A stretch of DNA of 64,000 nucleotides from Kribbella qitaiheensis (GCF_014217565.1 NZ_CP043661.1:2666001-2730000); one strand, 5' to 3'. Positions 45,553 to 55,166 are shown, counted from the first letter of the stretch. Program-made: numbers and translations. The notes: generated by a model not told the origin, from the letters alone.

Positions 45553-47168
45553 GCACCACCGAGCCGGCTACGACTGGCGGCGCGTCCGCTGCGCCTGATT
45601 CAAATGCACCGAACTACCTTTCCCATCGACAGATCCTGGTCATCCTCGGTGGCCTGATGGCCGGCATGTTCCTGGCCGCACTCGACCAGAGCATCGTCGG
45701 TACGGCGCTGCCGCAGATCGTCAGTGAGTTCAACAGCCTGGACAAGCTGTCCTGGGTGGTCACCGCGTACCTGCTGACGTCGACCGCCTCCACTCCGCTG
45801 TGGGGCAAGATCTCCGACCTGTACGGCCGCCGCCCGCTGTTCATCGCGGCGATCGTCACCTTCCTGGCCGGCTCCGTGCTGGCCGCGCTGTCGCAGAACA
45901 TCGAGCAGCTGATCGGCTTCCGGGCCGTCCAGGGTCTCGGTGCCGGTGGCCTGATGTCGCTCGCGTTCGCCACCATCGGCGACGTGATCCCGCCGCGTGA
46001 GCGCGGCAAGTACATGGGGTACTTCGGTGCCGTCTTCGGCCTCTCCTCGGTAGCCGGCCCGCTGCTCGGCGGTCTGCTCACCGACGGTCCCGGCTGGCGC
46101 TGGATCTTCTGGATCAACCTGCCGATCGGCCTGGCCGCGCTGGGCATCGTGGGCGCCGTACTCAAGCTCCCGCACGTGAAGCGCAGCCACAAGATCGACT
46201 ACCTGGGTGCCGCGATCGTCACCGGTGCCGTCACCGCGCTGCTGCTCGCCGTCTCCTGGAGCGGTCCGACCAACGGCTGGGGCAACGGAACCACGCTCGC
46301 CCTGCTGATCGGCGCCGTCGTACTGGCTGTCGCCTTCGTCCTGGTCGAGCTGCGCGTCTCCGAGCCGATCATCCCGATGGACCTGTTCAAGGGCCGGATC
46401 TTCTCCGGCTACGCGGGCTTCGCCTTCCTGCTCGGCTTCGCGATGTTCGGTGCGCTGATCTTCCTGCCGCTCTACCTGCAGGCGGTCAAGGACCTCTCCC
46501 CGACCCGGTCGGGCCTGGCCCTGCTGCCGATGATCGTCGGCATCTTCTGCGCCTCGATCCCGAGCGGTCAGCTGATGAGCAAGACCGGCCGCTACAAGAT
46601 CTACCCGATCATCTCGGCGATCCTGGTCAGCGGCGCGATGGTGCTGCTGTCGACGATCGGCCTGAACACGCCGTACTGGCATCTGGCGATCTATATGTTC
46701 ATCATGGGCTCCGGCCTGGGCCTGTCGATGCAGATCACCGTGACCGCGGCGCAGAACAGCGTGCCCCGGCAGCACATGGGGACCGCGACCTCGACGATGA
46801 CCTTCTTCCGCTCGATGGGTGGCGCGGTCGGTACGGCCGTGTACGGCGCGGTGCTGACCAGCCGCTTGAAGGTGCACCTGGGCGACATCGTCCCGGCGAC
46901 GATGCAGAACATGGTCGAGCCGCTGACCAAGGCCGCGAACAGCGTGCAGGCGCTGCACGGTCTGAAGGATCCGATGAAGGGCTGGGCGCTGTCCGGTCTG
47001 GTCAACGCGATGGACGACGTGTTCCTGGTCTCGCTGCCGTTCCTGGCGATCGCCCTGGTACTGGCGATCATCACCCCGGAGCAGCGGCTGGCCGGCCGCA
47101 ACGACGGCCCCAAGACCGAGGCCGACGCGAACGCCGAACTGGAAGCAGCAGCCGCCTCGATGGGCTGA
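45549..47168 (+). CDS. MFS DHA2-type multidrug exporter (EmrB/QacA-like)
   Basis: The 539-residue protein has 14 predicted transmembrane helices with the DHA2 motif LAALDQSIVGTALPQIV in helix 1 and the loop after helix 2 LWGKISDLYGRRPLF. It should pump cationic or amphipathic drugs by proton antiport. It is translationally coupled to the MarR gene and followed by a strong terminator at 47183. Confidence 0.92.
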   Translation: MSTTEPATTGGASAAPDSNAPNYLSHRQILVILGGLMAGMFLAALDQSIVGTALPQIVSEFNSLDKLSWVVTAYLLTSTASTPLWGKISDLYGRRPLFIAAIVTFLAGSVLAALSQNIEQLIGFRAVQGLGAGGLMSLAFATIGDVIPPRERGKYMGYFGAVFGLSSVAGPLLGGLLTDGPGWRWIFWINLPIGLAALGIVGAVLKLPHVKRSHKIDYLGAAIVTGAVTALLLAVSWSGPTNGWGNGTTLALLIGAVVLAVAFVLVELRVSEPIIPMDLFKGRIFSGYAGFAFLLGFAMFGALIFLPLYLQAVKDLSPTRSGLALLPMIVGIFCASIPSGQLMSKTGRYKIYPIISAILVSGAMVLLSTIGLNTPYWHLAIYMFIMGSGLGLSMQITVTAAQNSVPRQHMGTATSTMTFFRSMGGAVGTAVYGAVLTSRLKVHLGDIVPATMQNMVEPLTKAANSVQALHGLKDPMKGWALSGLVNAMDDVFLVSLPFLAIALVLAIITPEQRLAGRNDGPKTEADANAELEAAAASMG

Positions 47169-47182
47169 TCAGCACACAACGA

Positions 47183-47217
47183 ACAGCCGCCCCCGGGATT
47201 GTCCCGGGGGCGGCTGT
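47183..47217. terminator. Strong bidirectional terminator
   Basis: ACAGCCGCCCCCGGGA and TCCCGGGGGCGGCTGT form a 16-bp perfect stem with a TTG loop; CTTTCT follows on the plus strand. It lies between convergent exporter and permease genes. Confidence 0.9.
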
Positions 47218-47221
47218 CTTT

Positions 47222-48523
47222 CTACTCCAAGGCCTCAGCGGCTGGATGTCTTCGGCGTGGCAGCGGTCGCGGTGGTTCCGGATCGACGTCGTTGCCGGCC
47301 AGGTGATTCACGATCGTGTTCAGTACTGCGGCTGTCGGTACTGCGACCAGCGCGCCCACGATCCCCGCGATCACCACGCCGGTGGCGATCGACAGGATCA
47401 CCGCCAGCGGATGGACACTCACCGCCCGGCCGAGCAGGAACGGCTGCAGGACGTGCGCCTCCAGTTGCTGTACGCCGATCACCACGGCCAGCATGATGAT
47501 CGCGACAACCGGGCCCTTGGCAACCAAGGCGACCAGTACTGCGACGATGCCGCTGACGAAGGCACCGACGACCGGGATGAACGCGCCGACGAACACCAGG
47601 ATCCCGATCGCGCTGACCAGCGGCAGGCCGAGGATCGCCGCACCCAGCGAGATCCCGATCGCGTCCACCGCGGCCACGATGATGGTGGCCCGGACGAAGG
47701 CGGTCAGCGAGACCCAGGCCTTCCGCCCGGACGAGTCCGTCTTGCCCCGGGCCTGCCTCGGGAACAGCCTGACCAGCCAGGCCCAGATCTGCTCACCTTG
47801 GTAGAGGAAGAAGAACAAGCAGAACAGCGTGATGAACAGGCCGGCCACGACGTGCGTCGCCGTGGTACCGACTTCTGCTGCTCGTTGGCCGAGCGCTCCA
47901 CCGGACGTCACGGTGTCCTTGAGCTTGTTCAGCGAGTCGGTGATGTCCTTGTCGGTGACGTTGAGGTTGATCTTGGCCAGGTCGCGAAGCTTCGTCACGC
48001 CTTCGCCGATCTGACCCGACAAGGCGTCGAACTGGGTCGCGATCTGCGTGCCTACCAGCGTCAGCAGGCCGGCCACGACGGCGATCGTGCCGATCACGGT
48101 GATCCCGGCCGCCGGTCCGCGCGGCAGCCGCGCCTTGTGCAGGGCGTTCGTCACCGGGACGAGCAGCGCGGTCAGCAGGACGCCGACCGTCACCGGCACC
48201 ACGACCTCGGACAGGTACCGCAGCCCGTAGCCGATGATGAAGACCGCGGCCACGATCACCAGGAACCGCCAGGCCCAGGCGCTCGCGATCTGCATGCCGG
48301 GAGTCACCCCGAGATCCACCGGCCCCCGGCTGGAAGGCGCCACCAGGCGCTGATCCTCAGGCACCTCTGGGACGGTGTCGCTGACCTCCTCGGCCACCTC
48401 GTTGTCCGCGACAGGGCTTTCCTCGTCCCGCCCGACCTCGGGCACGCCGGCAGAGTCGCCCCGCCCAAGATCCGGCACGTCGGCCGAGTCGTCCCGCCCC
48501 ACCGGCTCGTCCGGCTTGTTCAT
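47222..48523 (-). CDS. AI-2E/UPF0118-family permease
   Basis: The 433-residue protein has an acidic N-terminal tail of about 80 residues, then eight predicted helices with the family core LFFFLYQGEQIWAWL and GAFIPVVGAFVSGIVAVLVA. The family includes TqsA (autoinducer-2) and CadC-like antiporters, so the substrate cannot be set by homology. AGGAGGTGTC lies directly upstream of ATG 48523. Confidence 0.83.
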   Translation of the reverse strand: MNKPDEPVGRDDSADVPDLGRGDSAGVPEVGRDEESPVADNEVAEEVSDTVPEVPEDQRLVAPSSRGPVDLGVTPGMQIASAWAWRFLVIVAAVFIIGYGLRYLSEVVVPVTVGVLLTALLVPVTNALHKARLPRGPAAGITVIGTIAVVAGLLTLVGTQIATQFDALSGQIGEGVTKLRDLAKINLNVTDKDITDSLNKLKDTVTSGGALGQRAAEVGTTATHVVAGLFITLFCLFFFLYQGEQIWAWLVRLFPRQARGKTDSSGRKAWVSLTAFVRATIIVAAVDAIGISLGAAILGLPLVSAIGILVFVGAFIPVVGAFVSGIVAVLVALVAKGPVVAIIMLAVVIGVQQLEAHVLQPFLLGRAVSVHPLAVILSIATGVVIAGIVGALVAVPTAAVLNTIVNHLAGNDVDPEPPRPLPRRRHPAAEALE

Positions 48524-48553
48524 GACACCTCCTGGTCTCAAGTTCTGCTGAGA

Positions 48554-49936
48554 CTAGTGCCCGCTCCGAACGGTTCCATGAATGTCGGAGCCCACTCGCC
48601 GGGCGAGGCCCTCCGCGGCGACCGGGGCAACGTCCGCGAGTAGCCCGACACCGGCCAGGACATAGTCCGTGTCGACGCAGGTCCTGGCGCCCGAAGGAAC
48701 CAGCCAACCTTCCTCCTGGGCACCGGCCGCGACTGCTCCGAGCACCCGCGCGGCGAGCTCGGGACCGTTGTGCCGCAACACTCCCCCGGACCCGACCAGC
48801 AGGTCCACCTCGCGCAGGTCCTTCCCGGACCGCTCGATCACCCGCCCGCCCGGCCCGAACACCACCCGCTGCCGGCCTGCATGCCGCCGCAACGCCACCG
48901 TCACGGCCACACGCGCCAGCGTCTCGTCGTACGACGTCTCCTCGGCCGAACCGGGCAAGTAGGCCGGATCGTCATGCCGCCGCGTCGCCGCGTCGCGCAG
49001 TACCGGGTCGTCGGGGATCAATCCAGCTTCGATGCCTGCGGCAACAACCGGTACTGCGCTCCAGCGCATCCCGAGGTCGCCTTCGACGGTCCGGGTCACC
49101 GGATGCGTGGCCACCACCTCACGACCGAGGTTCGCGTCTTCCGGGTCGAGCTCGATCACCGAATGCACGTCGGTCGTCGCCCCGCCGATGTCGACCACGG
49201 CCACATCCCCGTGCAGCGACGCGAGCACCTCGACACCCCGCAGTACGACGTCCGGCGTGGCCGCGCGAACCATCCGGGCGAACCCGGGATCGCGGGACAG
49301 GTTCTTGCCGCCGATCACATGGGCCAGGAACATCTCCCGGATCGCGGCTCGCGCGCTGTCCGGCGCGAACACCCCGATCTCCGGTACGACGTTGTCCGCG
49401 AAGACATGCGGCACCGCGGCGCCGGTCAGCAACGAGCCGATCACGCCCTTCGCCTCGAGGTTGCCAGCAGCAACCACCGGCTTACGCCATTTGTACTTCG
49501 CCAGCACAGCCGCCGCGTTCTCCAGTACGGCGGAGTTGCCGCCGTCCGTGCCGCCGAGCAACAGCACGACATCGGGACGCTCGGCACGCAGCGCCTTCAA
49601 GGACGTCGGCGTCAGTCCACCGTTGACCACGGCAACTACTCGGCCACCACTCGACAACGCGACCCGGCGACCAGCTTCAGCCGTGACGAGCTCTTCGTTG
49701 CCGACGACACCGATCCGCAGTCCGCCACCCGCGCTCGAACACGCGAGCACCTCGGCCTTGGCGATTCCCTTGTCGACCGCGAGCAACGCGGTACGGCAGG
49801 CTTCGTAGCCGTCCAGCACGTCGGTGTCGATCGTGGTGCGATGTTCGGCCCGGGCGATCAACTCGCCCGAGCCGGCATCCACCGCGATCGCCTTCGTGAA
49901 GGTCGACCCGAAGTCGACCGCCACAAAGGACTGCAT
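48554..49936 (-). CDS. MutL/GlmL-family reactivating protein
   Basis: The 460-residue protein has an actin-like ATPase fold starting VAVDFGSTFTKAIAVD and containing VVDIGGATTDVHSV. MutL/GlmL proteins reactivate the B12-dependent glutamate mutase by removing inactive cobalamin. No mutase subunits are in the window, so the partner enzyme is elsewhere or the family has another role here. The gene is close to the metB gene in the same direction. Confidence 0.82.
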   Translation of the reverse strand: MQSFVAVDFGSTFTKAIAVDAGSGELIARAEHRTTIDTDVLDGYEACRTALLAVDKGIAKAEVLACSSAGGGLRIGVVGNEELVTAEAGRRVALSSGGRVVAVVNGGLTPTSLKALRAERPDVVLLLGGTDGGNSAVLENAAAVLAKYKWRKPVVAAGNLEAKGVIGSLLTGAAVPHVFADNVVPEIGVFAPDSARAAIREMFLAHVIGGKNLSRDPGFARMVRAATPDVVLRGVEVLASLHGDVAVVDIGGATTDVHSVIELDPEDANLGREVVATHPVTRTVEGDLGMRWSAVPVVAAGIEAGLIPDDPVLRDAATRRHDDPAYLPGSAEETSYDETLARVAVTVALRRHAGRQRVVFGPGGRVIERSGKDLREVDLLVGSGGVLRHNGPELAARVLGAVAAGAQEEGWLVPSGARTCVDTDYVLAGVGLLADVAPVAAEGLARRVGSDIHGTVRSGH

Positions 49937-49974
49937 CAGTACCCTCCGTGGGAGGTTGCCGGAGCGGAGCGCAC

Positions 49975-51129
49975 TTACGCCATCGCGCGGTCGAGGTCCG
50001 CGAGGAGGTCGTCGATCGTCTCGATACCGACGCTGAGCCGGATCAGGTCCGCCGGAACCTCCAGCGGGGTGCCCGCGACCGAGGCGTGCGTCATCTTGCC
50101 CGGGTGCTCGATCAGCGACTCGACGCCGCCGAGCGACTCACCCAGCGTGAACACCTCGGCCTTGTTGCAGATGTCGAGCGCGTGCTGCTCGCCGCCCGTC
50201 ACCCGGAACGACACGATCCCGCCGAAGCGCTTCATCTGCTTCGCCGCGGTCTCGTGGCCGGGGTGGCCGTCGACGCCCGGGTAGAGCACCGAGGTGACGC
50301 CCTTGTGCCGCTGCAGGAACTCGACGACCTTCTCGGCGTTGTCGCTGTGGCGGTCCATCCGGACGCCCAGGGTCTTGATGCCACGCAGTACCAGCCAGGC
50401 GTCGAACGGGCCGGCGACGGCGCCGATCGCGTTCTGGTGGAAGGCGATCTTCTCGATCAGTTCGGCGTCGCGGACGATCAGCGCGCCACCGACGACGTCC
50501 GAGTGACCACCCATGTACTTCGTGGTCGAGTGCACCACCACGTCGGCGCCGAGCTCGAGCGGCTGCTGCAGGTACGGCGAGGCGAAGGTGTTGTCCACCA
50601 CCAGCAGCGCACCCGCATCGTGGGCGATCTGCGCCACGATGGCAATGTCGGCCACGTTCAGCAGCGGGTTGGTCGGCGTCTCCAGCCAGACGACCTTCGT
50701 CTTGCCCGGGCGGATCGCGGCCCGGATCGCCTCCGGGTTGGTGACGGCCGCCGGGGTCATCTCGACACCCCAGGTGCCCAGGACCTTGGCGAAGAGGCGG
50801 AACGTGCCGCCGTACGCGTCGTCGGGGAAGACCACGTGGTCACCCGGCACGCAGAGCGAGCGGATCAGGGTGTCTTCGGCGGCCAGGCCGCTCGCGAACG
50901 CGAACCCTCTGGTGCCCGCTTCGATCGCGGCCAGACACTCCTCGAGCGCGCTCCGGGTCGGGTTCGCCGACCGGGAGTACTCGTAGCCGTTACGCAGCCC
51001 GCCGACGCCGTCCTGCTTGTACGTGCTGGTCGCGTAGATCGGCGGAACCACCGAGCCGGTGGTCGGGTCGGGCTCGTTCCCGGCATGAATGGCGAGCGTT
51101 TCGAATCCGTAGGAGTGTTCGTAGGTCAC
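49975..51129 (-). CDS. metB: Cystathionine gamma-synthase / homocysteine-forming PLP enzyme
   Basis: The 384-residue PLP enzyme belongs to the Cys/Met metabolism family. The Schiff-base lysine is in HSTTKYMGGHSD, and the catalytic surroundings YSRSANPTRSALE and GHETAAKQMKRFGG are typical. It joins an activated homoserine to cysteine; the choice between O-succinyl and O-acetyl homoserine and between MetB and O-acetylhomoserine sulfhydrylase cannot be settled from sequence alone. GTG 51129 is the start, about 110 bases from the divergent unknown gene. Confidence 0.87.
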   Translation of the reverse strand: MTYEHSYGFETLAIHAGNEPDPTTGSVVPPIYATSTYKQDGVGGLRNGYEYSRSANPTRSALEECLAAIEAGTRGFAFASGLAAEDTLIRSLCVPGDHVVFPDDAYGGTFRLFAKVLGTWGVEMTPAAVTNPEAIRAAIRPGKTKVVWLETPTNPLLNVADIAIVAQIAHDAGALLVVDNTFASPYLQQPLELGADVVVHSTTKYMGGHSDVVGGALIVRDAELIEKIAFHQNAIGAVAGPFDAWLVLRGIKTLGVRMDRHSDNAEKVVEFLQRHKGVTSVLYPGVDGHPGHETAAKQMKRFGGIVSFRVTGGEQHALDICNKAEVFTLGESLGGVESLIEHPGKMTHASVAGTPLEVPADLIRLSVGIETIDDLLADLDRAMA

Positions 51130-51245
51130 CGGACCAGCGTACGGCCTGGTCTGATGACCCCGATCCGGGCCTACCGTTCTGTGGACAGCTGTCATGGACC
51201 GGTGTCCGTGGCCCCGTGTTGCTCGAGGAAAAGGTTCAAGCGCGG

Positions 51246-51830
51246 ATGAAGACGCAGGACAGGTCGCTCGACGACGACGCCCTCGCGATGGCCGATCTGG
51301 CGGAAGTTCCGGACTGGACCGCTGTGGCCGGGCCGGACGCGGACCAGACCGGCGAAGCGGTGGTCAGAGCGCTGGTGCAACGAGTCATGGCCGCCACCGG
51401 TTGGCAGCCCTGGCCGCTCGAGCAGGGCGAGAAGATCGGCGACGAATCCGCCTCCTGGGGGTTCACCACCCGGCGCGGCATCACGATGATCGTGTTCGAC
51501 GGCCTCGCGTTCGCCGACGTACGGACCAGCGGCTGGTCGGCGTACCAGATCGGCCCGGACGACATCGCCGAGGCCGAGGCCGGGCTCGACGCGCACTGGC
51601 CGGAGCATCTCGAGCTGGCGATCAAGACCTGGGGCGAACCGGCGTACGTCGGGCAGTCGTCGGGTAACCCGGCGTTCCTGGACGAATGGGGTCCCGGGGC
51701 CGGCGCGGATCGGCTGCATCTGGCCGTGTGGGTCCGGCCGGGCGCTCAGATCCAGCTCTTCAGCGACATGCCGACACGGGATCCTTTGACCCCGTCGGTC
51801 GGCGTCAACTACGCGGTCTACCTCGACTAG
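51246..51830 (+). CDS. Conserved hypothetical protein
   Basis: The 194-residue protein is soluble and acidic with Trp- and Gly-rich blocks (ASWGFTTRRGITMIVFDGLAF, HLAVWVRPGAQIQLFSD). I do not recognise a family. ATG 51246 is used; TTG 51216 would add ten residues. It is followed after eight bases by a Gln/Gly/Ala-rich protein gene, so both are probably one operon. Confidence 0.55.
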   Translation: MKTQDRSLDDDALAMADLAEVPDWTAVAGPDADQTGEAVVRALVQRVMAATGWQPWPLEQGEKIGDESASWGFTTRRGITMIVFDGLAFADVRTSGWSAYQIGPDDIAEAEAGLDAHWPEHLELAIKTWGEPAYVGQSSGNPAFLDEWGPGAGADRLHLAVWVRPGAQIQLFSDMPTRDPLTPSVGVNYAVYLD

Positions 51831-51838
51831 GAGTTCTG

Positions 51839-52900
51839 ATGACGACACCACACCAGGGCCCGGGCATGTGGCAGCAGGGCAACCGTGATCAGGCGCTCGA
51901 CTGGCTGGCCAACCTCGATCCGCGTCAGCAGCAGGCGCTGCAGCGCTCGATCCAGACCCACCAGGCACTCGGGCCGATCTACAACGCGACCAACCGCGTC
52001 ATCCAGACCGCCCAGCGGACGGCAGCGCGACTGAGCGACTACGCGCAGCGGCTGGCCAGCAGCGCGCAGGTGAACCGGGCGGTGGAGTTCGGTCAAAATG
52101 TGGCGGCGCAGGCGACCGAGCTCGGGCAGCGCGGCCGGGACAACGTCACCGAGGCGGTCGGGCGGACCACCGCGGCTGTGACGAATGCGGGGAACCGGGC
52201 GATCGACGGAGCGACGGCCGCCGGGCGCGGGATCGCCGATGGAGCGACAGCCGCAGGTCGTGGGCTGGCCACTGCCGGCCGCCAGGTGGCCGCGACCGGT
52301 CGACAGGCCGTCGAGGCGGGACAGAACGCGGTGGGCAAGGTGTCGCGCTGGTTCAAGGAGAAGCAGTCCAACACCTCTGTCCGGGCCAACGCGGCGCGGG
52401 CGGCGTTCCAGGCGTTCCGGACCGACCCTGCGCTGCAGCAGACGGTCAGCCCCAAGGACGTGAAGGTGCTGAGCGAGCAGGCTGCTGCGATCGGTACCGC
52501 GAAGAACTGGGAGGAGCTGAACGCGGCCATCCAGCAGTTCGGCCAGTCAGCCGATCAGCGCCTCGGCGTACCGAGCCAGAACGCCCAGGGTGCGAATGCC
52601 CAGGGCACGGACGGCCAGAGTGCGAACGCTCAGAGCACGGCGACTCAGGGCACGGCGACTCAGGGCACGAGCGGTCAGGGCACGAGCGGCCAGGGCACGA
52701 GCGGCCAGGCGAGTGCTGCTGAGAAGGCCAGCAATCCGGCCTGGGCATTGCAGGGCACCACCGACCCCCGCGGCGCGCTCACCCAGAACGTGGGCGGACA
52801 GGCGCCCGGCGGGCAGGCAGCAGGCGGGCAAGGCCAGCAGGGCGAGGCCGCCAAGACGACCGGCGGCAAACACCGCTCCGGTCCGGAAACCGAGCGCTGA
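51839..52900 (+). CDS. Ala/Gln-rich helical protein with low-complexity tail
   Basis: The 353-residue protein has helical segments with DRAWLANLDPRQQQALQ-like content, a long Ala/Arg/Gln-rich region with heptad character (about 40-160) and a Gly/Gln/Thr-rich repetitive tail (about 240-340). It shows no membrane helix. AGGAG precedes ATG 51839 by six bases. The composition resembles the Gln-rich protein encoded at 57296. No known domain is recognisable. Confidence 0.5.
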   Translation: MTTPHQGPGMWQQGNRDQALDWLANLDPRQQQALQRSIQTHQALGPIYNATNRVIQTAQRTAARLSDYAQRLASSAQVNRAVEFGQNVAAQATELGQRGRDNVTEAVGRTTAAVTNAGNRAIDGATAAGRGIADGATAAGRGLATAGRQVAATGRQAVEAGQNAVGKVSRWFKEKQSNTSVRANAARAAFQAFRTDPALQQTVSPKDVKVLSEQAAAIGTAKNWEELNAAIQQFGQSADQRLGVPSQNAQGANAQGTDGQSANAQSTATQGTATQGTSGQGTSGQGTSGQASAAEKASNPAWALQGTTDPRGALTQNVGGQAPGGQAAGGQGQQGEAAKTTGGKHRSGPETER

Positions 52901-52909
52901 TCAACTGAC

Positions 52910-52949
52910 AGCGGGAGCCCGATCCACCCCTGCGGACCGGGCTCCCGCT
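52910..52949 (+). terminator. Terminator after the Ala/Gln-rich protein gene
   Basis: AGCGGGAGCCCG and CGGGCTCCCGCT form a 12-bp stem with a 16-nt loop, then TTCTT. It is followed directly by dispersed palindromic element E. Confidence 0.75.
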
Positions 52950-52951
52950 TC

Positions 52952-53000
52952 TTACGTCCGAAGAGGTGTGGGGCGCGGCCCTCAGTTCTTCGGACGCAAG
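52952..53000. repeat. Dispersed palindromic element, copy E
   Basis: TTACGTCCGAA opens and TTCGGACGCAAG closes this 49-nt copy, which lies between convergent genes, directly after the terminator. The inner part is diverged from A and B. Confidence 0.85.
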
Positions 53001-53001
53001 C

Positions 53002-53664
53002 TCATTTGGTTGCTGCGGGCAACCGGACGGTGAAGATCGGCAGCAGGAAGTGGACGAGCGGGCCGATGGCGAGCGCGTAGGCGACGGTTCCGAAGCCGAG
53101 GACGCCGCCGAGTAGCCAGCCGATCGCAAGCACGGTCACCTCCAGCGTCGTACGCACCAATCGCACGCTCAGCCCGGTACGCCGTACGAGTCCCGTCATC
53201 AGCCCATCGCGCGGACCGGGGCCGAACTGGGCGCCGATGTACAGCGCACCCGCCAGCGCGTTCACCACGATTCCGCTGAGCATGAAGACGATCCGCAACC
53301 AGAGAGCGTCCGGACGATCCACCGTCGACAGCGTCAGGTCGGTGACCAGCCCGATCACGATGGCGTTGCTGATCGTGCCGAGCCCCGGCCATTGCCGCAA
53401 CGGGATCCAGCCGAGCAGCACCACGAAGCTCATCGCGATCACCACGGTCCCGAAGCTGACGTCCAGGTGCTTGGTGATGCCCGAGTGCAGCACGTCCCAC
53501 GGATCCAGCCCGAGGTTGCCCTGGATCATCAGGCCCATCGATGCGCCGTACAGCGTCAGCCCGACATACAGCTGCACCAGCCGTCGCGGCAGTTTGCCGG
53601 CCTGGAGTTGCTGGATCGGATTGAGGGCGGCAAGAACGCGTGGGGCTTCGAGAGTGGCGGTCAC
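53002..53664 (-). CDS. YczE/YitT-type membrane protein
   Basis: The 220-residue protein has five predicted transmembrane helices and the motif LGLDPWDVLHSGI, as in YczE of Bacillus. It is divergent from the MocR-type gene; the same yczE-yczR pairing is known in Bacillus. GTG 53664 is the start. It may transport or sense a small compound, but the role is unknown. Confidence 0.78.
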   Translation of the reverse strand: MTATLEAPRVLAALNPIQQLQAGKLPRRLVQLYVGLTLYGASMGLMIQGNLGLDPWDVLHSGITKHLDVSFGTVVIAMSFVVLLGWIPLRQWPGLGTISNAIVIGLVTDLTLSTVDRPDALWLRIVFMLSGIVVNALAGALYIGAQFGPGPRDGLMTGLVRRTGLSVRLVRTTLEVTVLAIGWLLGGVLGFGTVAYALAIGPLVHFLLPIFTVRLPAATK

Positions 53665-53683
53665 AAGAACCAGTTTGAGTTCG

Positions 53684-53708
53684 ATTGGCCTGGTGTTCGA
53701 TAGCCAAT
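53684..53708. promoter_or_regulatory. Dyad in the YczE-MocR intergenic region
   Basis: ATTGGC-N13-GCCAAT is an inverted repeat between the two divergent genes. It is in the right place to be the MocR-family binding site, but known MocR sites are often direct repeats, so this is tentative. Confidence 0.45.
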
Positions 53709-53726
53709 TGAGCAATAGTGGACTGC

Positions 53727-55166
53727 ATGACAGGGCGACATGTTCCGGCAAGCACCCTTTCCGGCCTGCTCGGTGGCTGGTCCGACGCCTCCGGCCCGGC
53801 GTACCGGAGCCTGGCCGACCGGCTCCGGCTGCTGATCGCGGACGGCCGGATCATGCCCGGCGCCCGGGTCCCGAGTGAGCGCGAGCTGACCGATGCGCTC
53901 GGGGTCAGCCGGACGACCGTCGCCTCGGCGTACCGGGAGCTGCGCGATCGCGGGTACCTCACCAGCCGGCGCGGGTCGGGCAGCGTCACGTCGTTGCCGT
54001 CCAAGATCGAGCCCGAGCCCGGGCGGCACCACGCTCCGGGGATCGACACGGTGGGGCTCTACGACTTCACCTGCGCCGCCTCCCCCGCAGTACCGGGAAT
54101 CAGTACTGCGGTTGCCGAGGCACTCGAGGATCTGCCGGGGCATCTGGCGACTCCCGGCTATCACCCGCAGGGGCTGCCAGAGCTCCGGGCAGCGATCGCC
54201 GCGTCGTACGAGGATCGTGGGCTGCCGACGTCCGCGGACCAGATCATCGTCACCGCCGGGGCATTGGCCGCCACTTCCATCGTGATCCGGGCGATGACGC
54301 AGATCGGCGACCGGGTGCTGACCGAGAGCCCGACCCACCCGAACTCGGTGGACGCGATCCGCCGCAGCGGTTGCCGGGTCGTGGCCGTGCCGATGAGTCC
54401 GGGCGGCTGGGACCTTCCCTTGCTAGAGGCAACGATCCGGCAGACGTCGCCGCGCGCGGCCTGGATGGTGGCCGACTTCCAGAACCCGACCGGACGGTTG
54501 ATGTCCGCCGCTGACCGGCAGCGGCTGGCGATCGCGTTCGCTCGCGCCCGGACCACCGCGATCGTCGACGAGACGCTGTTCGAGCTTTCGCTGGACGGGC
54601 AGGAGATGCCGCCGCCGTTCGCGCTGTTCGACCCGGCGAGCGTGATCACGGTCGGGTCGGTCAGCAAGTCGTTCTGGGGTGGGCTGCGGATCGGCTGGAT
54701 CCGGGCGCCTGAGGCGCTGGTCGCGCGGATCCTCGATGCTCGCGGATCGCTGGACCTGGGTGCGCCCGTCCTGGAGCAGCTGGTCGTCTGCCGGTTGCTG
54801 GGCGATCGCGCCGCAGTACTGGCTGAGCGTCGTCCTGGGCTGGCCATGCAGCGCGATGCTCTCGCGGCCGCTTTGCGTACCACGCTGCCGTCGTGGCGGT
54901 TCGACGTACCTGGCGGCGGGCTGTCGCTTTGGTGTGAGCTGCCCGAACCGGTCGGCTCCAGCCTGGTCGGGGTCGCACAGCGCAACGGCGTACTGCTCGT
55001 GGCCGGCTCGCGCTTCTCGCCGGACGGGGGTCTGGAGAGCTTCCTCCGATTGCCGTACACGCTCGACGCGGACACGCTGCGTGACGCAGTACAGCGATTG
55101 GCTGACTCGTACGAGGGGCTCGCGGCGGGACCACCTCCCCGGCGTACGGCGGCCATGATCGCGTGA
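53727..55166 (+). CDS. MocR-family regulator (GntR helix-turn-helix plus aminotransferase fold)
   Basis: The 479-residue protein has an N-terminal GntR winged helix (SERELTDALGVSRTTVASA, about residues 50-70) followed by a PLP aminotransferase-like domain. The lysine is in VGSVSKSFWGGLRIGW. MocR proteins sense PLP or amino compounds and often control pyridoxine or taurine/GABA genes. Here the divergent target is probably the YczE-like membrane protein. ATG 53727 is the start. Confidence 0.87.
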   Translation: MTGRHVPASTLSGLLGGWSDASGPAYRSLADRLRLLIADGRIMPGARVPSERELTDALGVSRTTVASAYRELRDRGYLTSRRGSGSVTSLPSKIEPEPGRHHAPGIDTVGLYDFTCAASPAVPGISTAVAEALEDLPGHLATPGYHPQGLPELRAAIAASYEDRGLPTSADQIIVTAGALAATSIVIRAMTQIGDRVLTESPTHPNSVDAIRRSGCRVVAVPMSPGGWDLPLLEATIRQTSPRAAWMVADFQNPTGRLMSAADRQRLAIAFARARTTAIVDETLFELSLDGQEMPPPFALFDPASVITVGSVSKSFWGGLRIGWIRAPEALVARILDARGSLDLGAPVLEQLVVCRLLGDRAAVLAERRPGLAMQRDALAAALRTTLPSWRFDVPGGGLSLWCELPEPVGSSLVGVAQRNGVLLVAGSRFSPDGGLESFLRLPYTLDADTLRDAVQRLADSYEGLAAGPPPRRTAAMIA

